Shown: one piece after another, positions 33,878-43,633 of the stretch
How positions within the stretch are numbered: position 1 is the first letter of the stretch
Layout of the letters: each line of letters starts with the position of its first letter
Assembly: GCA_964415525.1 (NCBI GenBank)
Contig: CAYQAS010000007.1
Coordinates: 1 to 64,000, forward strand
Source of the DNA: CAZPUI01 sp964415525
Lineage (GTDB): Bacteria; Acidobacteriota; Holophagae; Holophagales; Holophagaceae
Length of the DNA: 64,000 nt
Reading direction: 5' to 3'
Notes under the pieces: model-generated
What the model was told of the DNA's origin: nothing
Database searches by the model: none
Seen by the model: only the letters and a program-made list of their open reading frames with translations
Program-made: the position numbers and the translations under genes

Positions 33878-36529
33878 CTAGCCTTCCACCACCTTCACCA
33901 GCTCCTCCATCGGATAGGGCTTGTAGAGTCGACCGATGATCCAGGGCTGCTCGGTGAGGTTGCCCAGGTCATGTTCGGCGGTGCTGATGAGGACATAGCG
34001 GAATCGGCGGGTTTCCCAGCCGCGTGTGAGCCACGGGATCAGCAGCCCATCTGGATCCTTGTGTTCGCTGATGAGCAGGTCCACAGGCCCAGCCACGAGG
34101 ATCCCTTCGGCCTCCCAGCGATCGGCGGCGGTGGCCACGGTGCGGCCTGAACCTTCCAGGGTGGTCGTGAGCCGTTTACGGAAGAAGGCGTTGGGCTCAA
34201 GAACGAGGATGCGGCGGATCGGCGAGCGGCGCTCGATCTCCTGCTCTGTCAGGCCTAGACGCACCAGGGCTTGGCGCAAGGCACTGCGAATGCCGAGGCT
34301 GGTGCTCTGCTGGTAAAGCTCTCGAAGCGGCTCCACCAGGGCCGACTGTCCCGAATGACCGGCGGCGATGGCCAAGTGTTCCACCTCGTGCCAATCCTGG
34401 TGGGGAGCCGCCAACTGAGCCTGCAGGAAGTCCGCCAGGGTCTGACCGAAGGCCACACTCAGGATGAGATCGGGATCCGAGAGGATGGTCTCCAGCTTCT
34501 GGATGGCATCCAGCTGGCGCGCGCCCGCGGGTGGAAAGGCATCGAGCTGGGCCTGAATCACCTTCTCCCGCTCCTGGATCCCAGCAAGGCTCTCGCCCCG
34601 GCGGCCGAATTTCTTCACCAGTTCCGCCAGCTTATCGCTGGCTTCCGAATCGCGTCCGGAACGCCCGCCGCTCTCCTCGATGAAGCTGGCGAAGCGCTCC
34701 TGCATCCGTTCGTAGACCGCCTGATCGAACACATAGAGGTCCTGGACCAAATTGGCCGCGGCCATCCACTGGCCACCGCCCTCCCGCTGGTCGCAGCAAC
34801 GCGCCACGAGCTGTTCCAGTGGCTTGACCTGCTCCGGTGGAAACGGTGCATCGAACCCCTTGAAAGCGGCCAAGGTCCCCTGCAGCGCCGGAGTGAGAAC
34901 TTCCGGCAGGATCAGGCCTTCGGCCTTTTTCAGGAGCCCCAGGGAGGCCGTCGGCAGGTTCATCTGGGTCAAGGCGTCCACCAGCGCGAGCTGGAAGGCC
35001 ACGGGCTTCCCGCTGTGAAGCTGTGCAAGGAGCCCGTTCACCGTGTTCGGATCCCGGATGGCACCCAGGGCGCGCACCGCATCCACGACGAGGTCATCCG
35101 GTTGATCCGGGGAGGTGATGTAGCCGAGCAGCGGCTTGGCGGCCTCCGGCGTGCGGTTCTCGGTGAAGAAATGCAAGGCCTGCCGGATCTTCTCGGGCTT
35201 ACCGGAGCGGAAGAAGTCCAGCATCACGGGCATGCCCGAGGGCAGCTTTCCGAACTGGCGCACGGCCAGCCGCGCGATATCCGGACTGGTGTCCTGCATG
35301 GCCTGCAGAAAGAAGGGCACGAGATGATCGTCCTCCCGCGCGCCCAGCACTTCCACGATGCGGCGACGCCTCGCCGCATCCGGATCCGCCAGCAGGGCGA
35401 AGAGCCGGTTCTTATCCTCTCCGGGCACGACCCGCAGGAAGTCCACCAGGATGCCTTCGCCGCCGAGCCTCGCCTGGAAGGCTTCGTCCAGGAGCGGCAG
35501 GCCCTCTTCCAGCGCCAGTTCGCCATTGCCCAGTCGGGCCCCGATCACGTCCGCCAGACGGTCCAGATCCTCCGCCAGCGCGGCCTGCTGCGCGGGCAAG
35601 GCCGTTTCGGCATCGGTGATATGGCGCTGCAGGGTTGCCGTGCGGTTCTCCCGAGCGAACTGCAACCCTTCGGCCAGGAACTGCTCCAGAGGTCCACGTG
35701 CGGCCTCTCGGAGCGCCGAGCCATCGCCGCCGTCCACCAGGGTGGCGAGTTCAGGCTGACGGGAGGTGAGGGCAGCCTTCATGTCGGTGGTGAACCGCTC
35801 CGCAAGCGCACTTCGAGGCAGCGGCTTGAGCGCCTCCACCAGCGCCTTGAGGGCCTTCAGCGCGAGCCCCCGGTCCAGGGCCTCGCGGAAGAGGCTCAGC
35901 ACCAAATCGCCCGCAGTGGGATCCGGCAAGAACGCAAGCACTCGCAGGGCCAGATGCCGCGCGAGGGCGTCATCCGATCTCCAAGCTTCCAGGAGCCCCC
36001 CGAACTGTTCCGGTCCCGCCTGGCCCGCAAGCCCCTTGGCGGCCTCCCGGGCGCGCTCTGGGGCCGCAGCGCCCGTCAGCATCACTCCCAAGAGCTCATC
36101 CAGATCCGCCGCGCCTTCGTAGGCGCTCAGTTCCATGTCGAGAATGGACTGCCGGGCGGGGTCATGACGCAGCTCCCGGAGATGACGCAGCCGCTGACAG
36201 GCCCGGTGGGTACCAAGCCCCGCCAGACGTTCGCAGCCAGCCTCGAAGAGGCTGAGGTCCTCCTCTGCCTGCAACATGGGCATCAGGTGGTGATCCCAGG
36301 CGCACCAGTCGAAGCGCTGCACCAGATCCAGGATGAGGAGACGCAGCTTGCGGGGGGTGGTGCTCTTCGACAGGCGCTGTCCAAGCTCGGGAAGTGCTAA
36401 TTGACGCAGGGTCTGCAGGGACTTCACCAGGAGGGTGTCGAAGGTGCGATCGCCCTCCGCATAGCCAGAAAGCAGGCCTCGAAGGGCCTCCAGCTCGGTG
36501 CTCGGTGCGAATCGCTGGACCTGCCGCAT
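33878..36529 (-). CDS. Large HEAT-repeat protein with C-terminal degenerate receiver domain
   Basis: This is an 883-residue protein. The ATG at 36529 has CAGGAG seven bases upstream; the frame is open further upstream but without a ribosome site. Most of it (about 30-760) is a helical HEAT-type solenoid, with repeats such as RRRIVEVLGAREDDHLVPFFLQA and DIARLAVRQFGKLPSG (about 425-470). The last ~115 residues form a CheY-like domain: RRILVLEPNAFFRKRL, then LLISEHKDPDG, then the receiver lysine in RLYKPYP. The phosphoacceptor position reads Glu in place of Asp, so the domain may be locked in an active-like state. It is cytoplasmic, function unknown, and probably a signalling scaffold. Confidence 0.75.
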   Translation of the reverse strand: MRQVQRFAPSTELEALRGLLSGYAEGDRTFDTLLVKSLQTLRQLALPELGQRLSKSTTPRKLRLLILDLVQRFDWCAWDHHLMPMLQAEEDLSLFEAGCERLAGLGTHRACQRLRHLRELRHDPARQSILDMELSAYEGAADLDELLGVMLTGAAAPERAREAAKGLAGQAGPEQFGGLLEAWRSDDALARHLALRVLAFLPDPTAGDLVLSLFREALDRGLALKALKALVEALKPLPRSALAERFTTDMKAALTSRQPELATLVDGGDGSALREAARGPLEQFLAEGLQFARENRTATLQRHITDAETALPAQQAALAEDLDRLADVIGARLGNGELALEEGLPLLDEAFQARLGGEGILVDFLRVVPGEDKNRLFALLADPDAARRRRIVEVLGAREDDHLVPFFLQAMQDTSPDIARLAVRQFGKLPSGMPVMLDFFRSGKPEKIRQALHFFTENRTPEAAKPLLGYITSPDQPDDLVVDAVRALGAIRDPNTVNGLLAQLHSGKPVAFQLALVDALTQMNLPTASLGLLKKAEGLILPEVLTPALQGTLAAFKGFDAPFPPEQVKPLEQLVARCCDQREGGGQWMAAANLVQDLYVFDQAVYERMQERFASFIEESGGRSGRDSEASDKLAELVKKFGRRGESLAGIQEREKVIQAQLDAFPPAGARQLDAIQKLETILSDPDLILSVAFGQTLADFLQAQLAAPHQDWHEVEHLAIAAGHSGQSALVEPLRELYQQSTSLGIRSALRQALVRLGLTEQEIERRSPIRRILVLEPNAFFRKRLTTTLEGSGRTVATAADRWEAEGILVAGPVDLLISEHKDPDGLLIPWLTRGWETRRFRYVLISTAEHDLGNLTEQPWIIGRLYKPYPMEELVKVVEG

Positions 36530-36648
36530 GACATCTCCTGCGAGGCATTTCGGCAGGGCATTGAAACCGCATAAGCAAAGGGACCTCTGACCTCTTGTTT
36601 TCCAAACGTGAGCAGCGTTCACCAGATTCCCGCACGAGGCCGAACCCC

Positions 36649-36700
36649 TTGACAACCACCACGACCGTGCCTACCGTTCATATCGAACATACACAGTAGG
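36649..36700 (+). promoter_or_regulatory. Promoter and overlapping operator of the GntR-ABC operon
   Basis: TTGACA (36649-36654) is followed after 17 bp by TACCGT (36672-36677). A dyad GTTCATATCGAAC (36676-36688) overlaps the -10 and start region, within a wider CCTAC...GTAGG repeat (36670-36700). The position suits repression by the GntR protein encoded 6 bp downstream. Confidence 0.6.
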
Positions 36701-36705
36701 CCCAC

Positions 36706-37078
36706 ATGAAAATCATCCTCTCCAACTCCGACCCGACCCCGATCTACGGCCAGATCGCCCGCCAGATCCGCGCTCAGATCCTCTCGGGCGACCTTGCCCC
36801 GGGCTCCCCCCTGCCCTCCATCCGCGGGCTGGCCCAGACCCTCCAGATCAGCGTGATCACCACCAAGCGTGCGTATGACGAGCTGGAGAAGGAGGGCCTT
36901 CTGGATACGGTGGGGGGCAAGGGCACCTTCGTGAGCGCGCCTTCGACGGAATTCCTGCGGGAGAAGCGCATGGCCGCCGTGGAGGGCCACCTCCGCAGCG
37001 CCCTTCGGGAGGCCATGAACGCCGGTCTGGACCGGAACGCCGTGGTGAACCTGCTCGACCTGCTCCTGGAGACCGAAC

Positions 37079-37086
<8 letters not shown>
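36706..37086 (+). CDS. GntR-family transcriptional regulator, YtrA type
   Basis: This is a short regulator of 126 residues. A GntR winged helix covers about 8-75 (PIYGQIARQIRAQILSGDL, PLPSIRGLAQTLQISVITTKRAYDELEKEGLL by location), plus a ~45-residue helical dimerisation tail. This size and lack of a large effector domain define the YtrA subfamily, which controls ABC-2 type exporters, often in response to cell-wall stress. The first ATPase gene starts inside its last codons (ATGCCTAA overlap). It probably represses its own operon through the dyad overlapping the promoter. Confidence 0.92.
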
Positions 37087-38024
<938 letters not shown>

Positions 38025-38035
<11 letters not shown>

Positions 38036-38690
38036 CGCCGCTTTGCACCTCCTGATGCGGGACATGCGCCTGCACTGGGCCGCGCTCATCCTGCCCGCGG
38101 GCATCGCCCTCGCCAGCAGCTTCGCCATGCATGCGGACGGCGAGAACCCCATGACCCTCACCGGATTCAGCCTCTTCATCGCCTTTCTGATTCCCCACAC
38201 CCTGCACCTGCGGGAGGAACACTTCCATACCCTGGGGGATCTGCGTGCCCTGCCGGTCACGCCTCGAGATGTGGTGGCGCTGCGGGTCCTGGAGGGCCTT
38301 TTGGCCGCCCTCACCGTGATCCTCCTCCATGCCGTGGTATCCCTGACCCTGCGCGGCCCCGCGGCCTTTGCGGGATGGCAGGAGTGGCTCGGCCCCGGTT
38401 GGCTCTGGATGGTGCTCCTCATTCTCTGCATGCCGCTCCCAGTAACCCTGCGTTGGGGTGGGAAGGGCTGGATCGCGAGTGTCATCGGCCTCTTTGTCCT
38501 GCTTGGGGCCCTGGCAGCGCTCGGCAACCGCCCAGAGGCAGGCGCCTTCAGCAAGTGGGCCGTCGAACACATCATGCGGACCGAGGCCTACTGCAGCCGG
38601 CACCCCTGGCACCACGGCATGGCGCTCACCCTCGCCTGTGCGCTCTGTCTGCCCGTGGCGGAGTTCGCCTACCGCCGGAAGGATGCCTGA
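38025..38690 (+). CDS. ABC-2 type permease 1 of the four-pair operon
   Basis: This is a 221-residue polytopic protein with about six membrane helices (for example LILPAGIALASS, LTGFSLFIAFLIPHTL and WLWMVLLILCMPL). The ATG at 38025 has GGAAGGAGG upstream inside the preceding ATPase gene. There is no binding-protein or peptidase domain. It forms the membrane half of the exporter with ATPase 1. The stop and the next gene's start overlap (TGATG). Confidence 0.85.
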
Positions 38691-39562
38691 TGTCCAACCT
38701 CCTCGAACTCCGCGGCCTCACCAAGCGCTATCCGGCCTTCACCCTGGAGCCCCTTGACCTCGACCTGCCCGCGGGCGCCATCACGGGACTCGTAGGGGCC
38801 AACGGCGCCGGTAAGTCCACCCTGATGAAGCTCCTCCTGGGCCTGCTGCCCGCGGACGGCGGCACCATCACCCTCTTCGGCCGATCCCACGACTTGGCCG
38901 ATCCTGCCCTGAAGGCCCGCATCGGCTTCGTCCAGGAGAGCCCCACGCCCTACCCGAACCTCACGGTGAAGGATCTCGGCGCCCTGGTCGGCCCCTTCTA
39001 TCCCACCTGGGACGCCAAGCGCTACCGCGAACTCTGCGAGCGCTTCGAACTGCCCATGAAGCGGGCCTTCTATAAGCTCAGCCAGGGCACGCGCATGAAG
39101 ACGGCCCTTGCGCTGGCTCTGAGTCACCACGCGGAACTGCTACTGCTGGATGAGCCCACCAGCGGGCTCGATCCCCTGGCCCGGCGCGAGGTGCTGGACC
39201 TGCTGCTGGAGGTCATCCAGGACGAACACCGCGCCGTGCTGTTCTCCACCCACATCACTTCGGACCTGGACCGTGTGGCGGATCACGTGGCCTTCCTGCG
39301 GGCGGGCAAGCTGGTGCTCCAGGGCACCAAGGACGATCTGCTCGACACCTGGGCCCTCGTGAAGGGTGGTCCGGAATTGCTCCAGACCCCCGCCGCCGCC
39401 CGCTCCGTGGGAGGGCGGCGCACGGAATACCTGGTGGAACTGCTCTGCCGGGATCCCGAGAAGCTGCGCCCCTACCTCCCCGAGGATGCCCTGGTGGAGC
39501 GCCCCACCTTGGAAGACCTCATCTACTTCCACGGCCGCCCCATGGAGGAAGTCCTGTGCTAG
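38690..39562 (+). CDS. ABC transporter ATP-binding protein 2 of the four-pair operon
   Basis: This is a 290-residue ATPase starting at 38690, overlapping the permease stop. It has Walker A GANGAGKS (36-43), signature LSQGT, Walker B LLLLDEPTSGLDP and FSTHITSDLDRVADHV. It is clearly related to ATPase 1, including GGPELL in the C-terminal tail, which suggests duplication inside the operon. Its start is translationally coupled on the 5' side and overlaps the next gene on the 3' side. Confidence 0.93.
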   Translation: MSNLLELRGLTKRYPAFTLEPLDLDLPAGAITGLVGANGAGKSTLMKLLLGLLPADGGTITLFGRSHDLADPALKARIGFVQESPTPYPNLTVKDLGALVGPFYPTWDAKRYRELCERFELPMKRAFYKLSQGTRMKTALALALSHHAELLLLDEPTSGLDPLARREVLDLLLEVIQDEHRAVLFSTHITSDLDRVADHVAFLRAGKLVLQGTKDDLLDTWALVKGGPELLQTPAAARSVGGRRTEYLVELLCRDPEKLRPYLPEDALVERPTLEDLIYFHGRPMEEVLC

Positions 39563-40218
39563 GCCTCTTGCATGCTCACTGGATCGTGAACCGGCGGCTG
39601 ACGCTCCAACTGACACCCCTCTGGGCGCTCTACCTGTGGCTGGGCTATCGCTCCCTGCATCAAGGAGCCGCGGAAGGGATGCTCCCCATGATCTCCATGG
39701 TCATCGCCTCCATTTTCATCGCCATGATCGTCCTGCAGGGCATGAACACTCCCGTGGAGGCCTTCCTGCTGCCCCTGCCCGTGCGGCGCCGGGAGGTGGT
39801 GTCCGCCACCTATGCCGCCACCCTCCTGGGGGGCGCCTTGGGCTCCGCGCTGCCGTTGGTGACCTTGACCATCCTCGGGTGTGGTCCCCTCATCCCCTCC
39901 GGCACCATCGGCGCCGTGGCCCTGCTGTTCAGCGTCCAGGCCCTGGCGGTGTTCATCTTCCTGCCCCTGCGCTTCCGCCTGGGAACCGTGTGGGCCCTGA
40001 ACACCTGCATGGGCCTCGTCGTGGTCACCACCGTCGTCCACTACCTGTGGCGGGGGAAGCAGGACGGCCTGCTCGCCACGACCTACCTCGCGGAGCGTGG
40101 GGCCTACCTCCTGGACCACCCCGTCCGTGTCGGCCTGCCCGCCCTGGCGGTCCTCATCGCCCTCGGCGTCCTTTCTCACACCCTTGCCTGCCGTATCTAT
40201 GCGAAGCGCACCTTCTGA
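39556..40218 (+). CDS. ABC-2 type permease 2 of the four-pair operon
   Basis: This is a 220-residue membrane protein with about six helices (LWALYLWLGY, MISMVIASIFIAMIVLQGM, ALLFSVQALAVFIFLPL, LPALAVLIALGVLSHTLAC). It starts at a GTG at 39556 overlapping the preceding stop by 7 bp. The region LPLPVRRREVVSATYAATLLGGALGS resembles the coupling region of ABC-2 permeases. Its partner is ATPase 2. Confidence 0.85.
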   Translation: MLGLLHAHWIVNRRLTLQLTPLWALYLWLGYRSLHQGAAEGMLPMISMVIASIFIAMIVLQGMNTPVEAFLLPLPVRRREVVSATYAATLLGGALGSALPLVTLTILGCGPLIPSGTIGAVALLFSVQALAVFIFLPLRFRLGTVWALNTCMGLVVVTTVVHYLWRGKQDGLLATTYLAERGAYLLDHPVRVGLPALAVLIALGVLSHTLACRIYAKRTF

Positions 40219-41146
40219 GCTGCTGCGCCTTGAGGCGGTGGGCCGAAGCTTCGGGGCCGTCCGCGCCCTGGACGGGGTCACCCTCGACCTTCGGCGGGGC
40301 GAGATGCTGGGGCTCGTAGGCCCCAACGGCGCGGGCAAGACGACGCTCCTGCGCATCCTCACGGGTCTGGAAACGGGGTTCGAGGGGCGCATGGCCTGGG
40401 AGGGGACGCCGACCTTCGGCTACCTGCCCCAGTCCGTGGCCTTCGGCCCGTGGCGTACCACCACAGAGACGCTCGTCCTGCTGGGCCGCCTCTCGGGCTT
40501 GATCCCGGAGGCCCTGGCACTCCGGATCCCGGAGGTGCTGGCCCAGATCGGCCTCGAAGCAGTCGCGCATCGCCGCGTGGGCACCTTCTCCGGCGGCATG
40601 CGACAGCGGCTGGGATTGGCCCAGGCCCTGCTCCACGGACCGGAACTCCTGATCCTGGACGAGCCCTTCAACCACCTCGATCCGGCGGGCCGCGTGCACC
40701 TGAAGCGCCTGTTGGCAGACCTCAAGGCCCAGGGCACGACCATCCTCCTCAGCTCCCACATCCTGGGGGACGTGGAGGCCCTGGTGGACCGCCTGGCGGT
40801 GCTGAACCACGGGCGCCTACATCACCTCGGCACCCTGGCCACCCTGCGGGAACGCCAGGGCGCGAGCCGCCAAGTCACCATCGAATTGGGCCAATGTCTC
40901 GACCCGCTGGGCTTCGGGCGACAGGCGCTGTCCAACCTCGAAGGCCTGGAAGCGCTCACGGAAGGTCCGGAGGGCCAGCTTCACCTGAAGGCCGCTGCGA
41001 ATGTGGATCCGGCCCTGCTGACCACCCAGGCGCTCTCTCGCCTGATCGCCGCGGGCGCCCTCATCCGCCGCGTGGATCCCCAGGCCCCGAGCCTGGAGGA
41101 GATGGTGGCGGAACTTGGGGCCAAGGAGGCCGTGACGTCATGCTGA
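40199..41146 (+). CDS. ABC transporter ATP-binding protein 3 of the four-pair operon
   Basis: This is a 315-residue ATPase. The ATG at 40199 lies 20 bp inside the preceding permease gene. It has Walker A GPNGAGKT (41-48), Q-loop YLPQSVAF, canonical signature FSGGM, Walker B LLILDEPFNHLDP and SSHILGDVEALVDRL. It differs from ATPases 1 and 2 and looks more like NatA/CcmA-type exporters, so the operon probably combines two ATPase lineages. The C-terminal ~95 residues form an extra domain of the DrrA-like kind. Confidence 0.93.
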   Translation: MRSAPSELLRLEAVGRSFGAVRALDGVTLDLRRGEMLGLVGPNGAGKTTLLRILTGLETGFEGRMAWEGTPTFGYLPQSVAFGPWRTTTETLVLLGRLSGLIPEALALRIPEVLAQIGLEAVAHRRVGTFSGGMRQRLGLAQALLHGPELLILDEPFNHLDPAGRVHLKRLLADLKAQGTTILLSSHILGDVEALVDRLAVLNHGRLHHLGTLATLRERQGASRQVTIELGQCLDPLGFGRQALSNLEGLEALTEGPEGQLHLKAAANVDPALLTTQALSRLIAAGALIRRVDPQAPSLEEMVAELGAKEAVTSC

Positions 41147-41793
41147 TGCTGCTGCTCAAGGACGAGGCCCGGCACCTGCTGCGTACCCGGATCGCCCTGT
41201 ACGGACTGGCCCTGCCGCTGCTCTCCGGGGCGGCGGTGTTCCACCCCGATCCGAAGTTCATCGCCTTTGCGGCCATCATGGGAGCCAACATGGGCGGCCT
41301 GATCACCGGCGGACTCGTGGCGACTTCCCTGGTATCCGATCTCCAGGCAGGCACGCCGGTGCTCTTCGCCGTGCGCCCCATCCCCCGCGCCCATCCGATT
41401 CTGGCCCGATTCCTGGCCGTGGTCCTGCTGCTGATCGGCATGCAGGGCGCCAGCCTCCTCGTCTCCGGCCTGCTCGCCAAGGCCCTCGGAGTGCCCCTTC
41501 CCATGGACCTGATGATCAACGCATTCATGCTCGGCGCCGCTCTGGCCTTCCTCTCCGGCGCCGTCGGCCTCCTCACGGGCGTGCTGGCCAGTTCCTCCCT
41601 GGCCGCCATCCTCGCCGTGCTCTTTCTTGGCAGCAACCTCAACAACGGCTTCGCCTTTGGCCAACAGTCCCTGACAGAGGCGGGATGGTCGGGATGGGGA
41701 CTGCAGGCCCTCACCCTGGGCGCGGCACTGGTCATCGCGTCCGTCCTCGTCGGCCTCGCCGTGCGCCGCTACCGTCGCATGGCCCTGCGCTGA
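41140..41793 (+). CDS. ABC-2 type permease 3 of the four-pair operon
   Basis: This is a 217-residue membrane protein. The ATG at 41140 has AAGGAGG 13 bp upstream and overlaps the ATPase 3 stop. Hydrophobic helices are visible at about 15-35, 42-65, 85-108, 122-145, 150-165 and 185-205. The soluble segment SDLQAGTPVLFAVRPIPRAHP lies where ABC-2 permeases contact the ATPase. It is followed after 26 bp by ATPase 4, the widest gap in the operon. Confidence 0.85.
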   Translation: MLMLLLKDEARHLLRTRIALYGLALPLLSGAAVFHPDPKFIAFAAIMGANMGGLITGGLVATSLVSDLQAGTPVLFAVRPIPRAHPILARFLAVVLLLIGMQGASLLVSGLLAKALGVPLPMDLMINAFMLGAALAFLSGAVGLLTGVLASSSLAAILAVLFLGSNLNNGFAFGQQSLTEAGWSGWGLQALTLGAALVIASVLVGLAVRRYRRMALR

Positions 41794-41819
41794 ACCCCTT
41801 CCCTCACCGAGGACTGCCC

Positions 41820-42710
41820 ATGCTCATCCACGCGTCTGGCCTCAGTGCGCGATACGACACGACCCTGGCCCTTTCCGACCTCAGCTTTCACATGGAGCCG
41901 GGAGAGATCCTGGCCATCCTGGGCCCCAACGGGTCCGGCAAGACGACCCTCTTCCGCCTGCTCCTGGGACTGCTCCGCCCCTGCGCGGGCTCGCTAGAGG
42001 TGTTCGATGCGCCACCCGGACTGCCCGCCAGCCTCGACCGCATCGGCGCCACCATCGAGATTCCCTCGCTCTACGGGCACCTTTCGGCCCTGGAGAACCT
42101 CCAGATCACCGCGCACCTCAAGGGCGGTGAGCGGTCGGGCCAGCTGTGCAGCCTGCTGGAGGAGGTCGATCTGGCGGGCACGGGCAAGGCACCGGTGTCC
42201 ACCTTCTCCCTGGGCATGCGCCAGCGCCTCGCCCTGGCCCAGGCGCTGGTGGGCCAGCCGGAACTGCTGATCCTGGACGAGCCCACCAATGGCCTCGATC
42301 CGGAGGGCATCCGCTGGTTCCGGGAGTGGGTCGCCCTGGCCCCGGCGGAGCGCGGCCTCAGTGTCATCCTCTCCAGCCACATCCTGCACGAGGTCGCCCA
42401 GGTGGCGCACCGCCTGATTCTGCTCAAGGAAGGCCGCAGCCGCTTTGCGGGGACGCTCGCGGAACTCCACGGTGACCAGGAACGCACGATCCATGTCGCC
42501 ACCCGAGATCTGGAAGGCGCCGAAGCCCTGCTGCGCCAGCACGGATTCCAGATCACGCGGGAGGCCGAGGAGCTGCGATTGCTGGCAGATCCCGATCGGG
42601 CGCCGGAGGTGGCCCGACTGCTGCTCCGGGCCGACCACGACCTGCTTCACCTGGGCGCCCGGGAAGCCACCCTTGAAGACCGCTACCTCGCGCTGATGGA
42701 GGCCGAATGA
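41820..42710 (+). CDS. ABC transporter ATP-binding protein 4 of the four-pair operon
   Basis: This is a 296-residue ATPase with Walker A GPNGSGKT (35-42), signature FSLGM, Walker B LLILDEPTNGLDP and SSHILHEVAQVAHRL. The body and the phrase IGATIEIPSLYGHLSALENL are typical of bacitracin/lantibiotic-immunity ATPases (BcrA/LanF-like). The start ATG at 41820 follows GAGGACTGCCC. Its stop overlaps the permease 4 start (ATGA). Confidence 0.93.
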   Translation: MLIHASGLSARYDTTLALSDLSFHMEPGEILAILGPNGSGKTTLFRLLLGLLRPCAGSLEVFDAPPGLPASLDRIGATIEIPSLYGHLSALENLQITAHLKGGERSGQLCSLLEEVDLAGTGKAPVSTFSLGMRQRLALAQALVGQPELLILDEPTNGLDPEGIRWFREWVALAPAERGLSVILSSHILHEVAQVAHRLILLKEGRSRFAGTLAELHGDQERTIHVATRDLEGAEALLRQHGFQITREAEELRLLADPDRAPEVARLLLRADHDLLHLGAREATLEDRYLALMEAE

Positions 42711-43486
42711 AGTCGCTGTTGAATGCCCTTCGCGCCGAGGCCATCAAGACCCGCCGCACCTTCCTGGGCAAGAGTCCGGTGCTCTTCCCGTTTCTGGTCG
42801 TCCTCTTTCCCTTCATCGCCTTTGCCACCAGCGGCGTGGAGCAGCTGGTGGCCAAGGCGGCGAGCGGCGCCGGCGGGGAGTTCGCTGCGGGCTGCATGGT
42901 GGGCTGGATCTACATGATGCTGCCCTTCTTTGCGCTTCAGATCGCCCTGATGATCTTTCACACCGAGCACACCCAGAACATGTGGAAGCACCTGAACGCC
43001 CTGCCCATGCCGGGGCGGATCCAGGTGCTCGCGAAGCACCTCATGGGTTCCTGGCAGCTGCTGGCGGGCACCCTCTGCTTCATGCTCCAGATCCTGCTCG
43101 CCCTGGTGCTCCTGAAGGCCATGCGCCCCGAACTGGGCATCCGCTTCGACCTTCCCACCTTCTGGTGGGCGCTCGGCCGTCACACGCTCCTCTGCCAGGC
43201 CGCCGGGCTCATGATCCTCCTGCCCCTGATGGTGGTGGCCGCCCGCTTCCGCAACATCGGCGTCACCCTGACCACAGGCATCTTCGGCTTCGCCGCGGCG
43301 TTTTTCGTGAAGCCTACGGATACGCTGGCGGCGTTCTTCCCCTGGTCCATGGGCAAGGTGTGGATCGCCCGGATCATGGACCCCAACGCCCCTCGCCACC
43401 TCTGGTGGGTGCTGCCCGCCCTGGGCTGCGTGGCGCTGAGCGTGGGGGTTCACCTGTTCCTTCAGCGGAGGAAGCCGCTGTATTGA
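42707..43486 (+). CDS. ABC-2 type permease 4 of the four-pair operon (lantibiotic-immunity-like)
   Basis: This is a 259-residue membrane protein with six helices. The opening LLNALRAEAIKTRRTFLGKSPVLFPFLV and the phrase HTEHTQNMWKHLNALPMPGR are typical of BcrB/LanE-type permeases that work with BcrA-like ATPases. It overlaps ATPase 4 by 4 bp. The last permease of the operon, it is followed by an overlapping 46-codon ORF. Confidence 0.88.
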   Translation: MKSLLNALRAEAIKTRRTFLGKSPVLFPFLVVLFPFIAFATSGVEQLVAKAASGAGGEFAAGCMVGWIYMMLPFFALQIALMIFHTEHTQNMWKHLNALPMPGRIQVLAKHLMGSWQLLAGTLCFMLQILLALVLLKAMRPELGIRFDLPTFWWALGRHTLLCQAAGLMILLPLMVVAARFRNIGVTLTTGIFGFAAAFFVKPTDTLAAFFPWSMGKVWIARIMDPNAPRHLWWVLPALGCVALSVGVHLFLQRRKPLY

Positions 43487-43623
43487 GACTCCTGAAAGCC
43501 TTCCGATCGGCAGTGCTCCGCACCCACCCCGATGTGCAGGGGGCGGCAGACCGACAGATCCGGGCCGAACAAGAGCGCCAGCTCCGTGCGCTGCTCGCGG
43601 CGAGGACCGTCCTGCTGGGTTGA
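43483..43623 (+). CDS. Putative small protein (46 residues) coupled to the ABC operon
   Basis: A TTG at 43483 overlaps the permease 4 stop (TTGA), with AGCGGAGGAA ending about 10 bases upstream. The frame runs 46 residues to 43623, 10 bp before the convergent M56 gene's stop. The product starts RLLKAFRSAVLRTHPDVQG and continues as a charged, probably helical segment rich in Arg, Glu, Gln and Ala. There is no known family and no membrane helix. Coupling and position argue for a real gene; its size argues for caution. Confidence 0.5.
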   Translation: MRLLKAFRSAVLRTHPDVQGAADRQIRAEQERQLRALLAARTVLLG

Positions 43624-43633
43624 GCCCAGCGGC

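Noticed and set aside
34271..36400. 709-codon plus-strand frame opposite the HEAT-receiver gene
   Set aside because: Composition is that of an antisense shadow, with no ribosome site; the minus-strand protein has recognisable repeats and a receiver domain.
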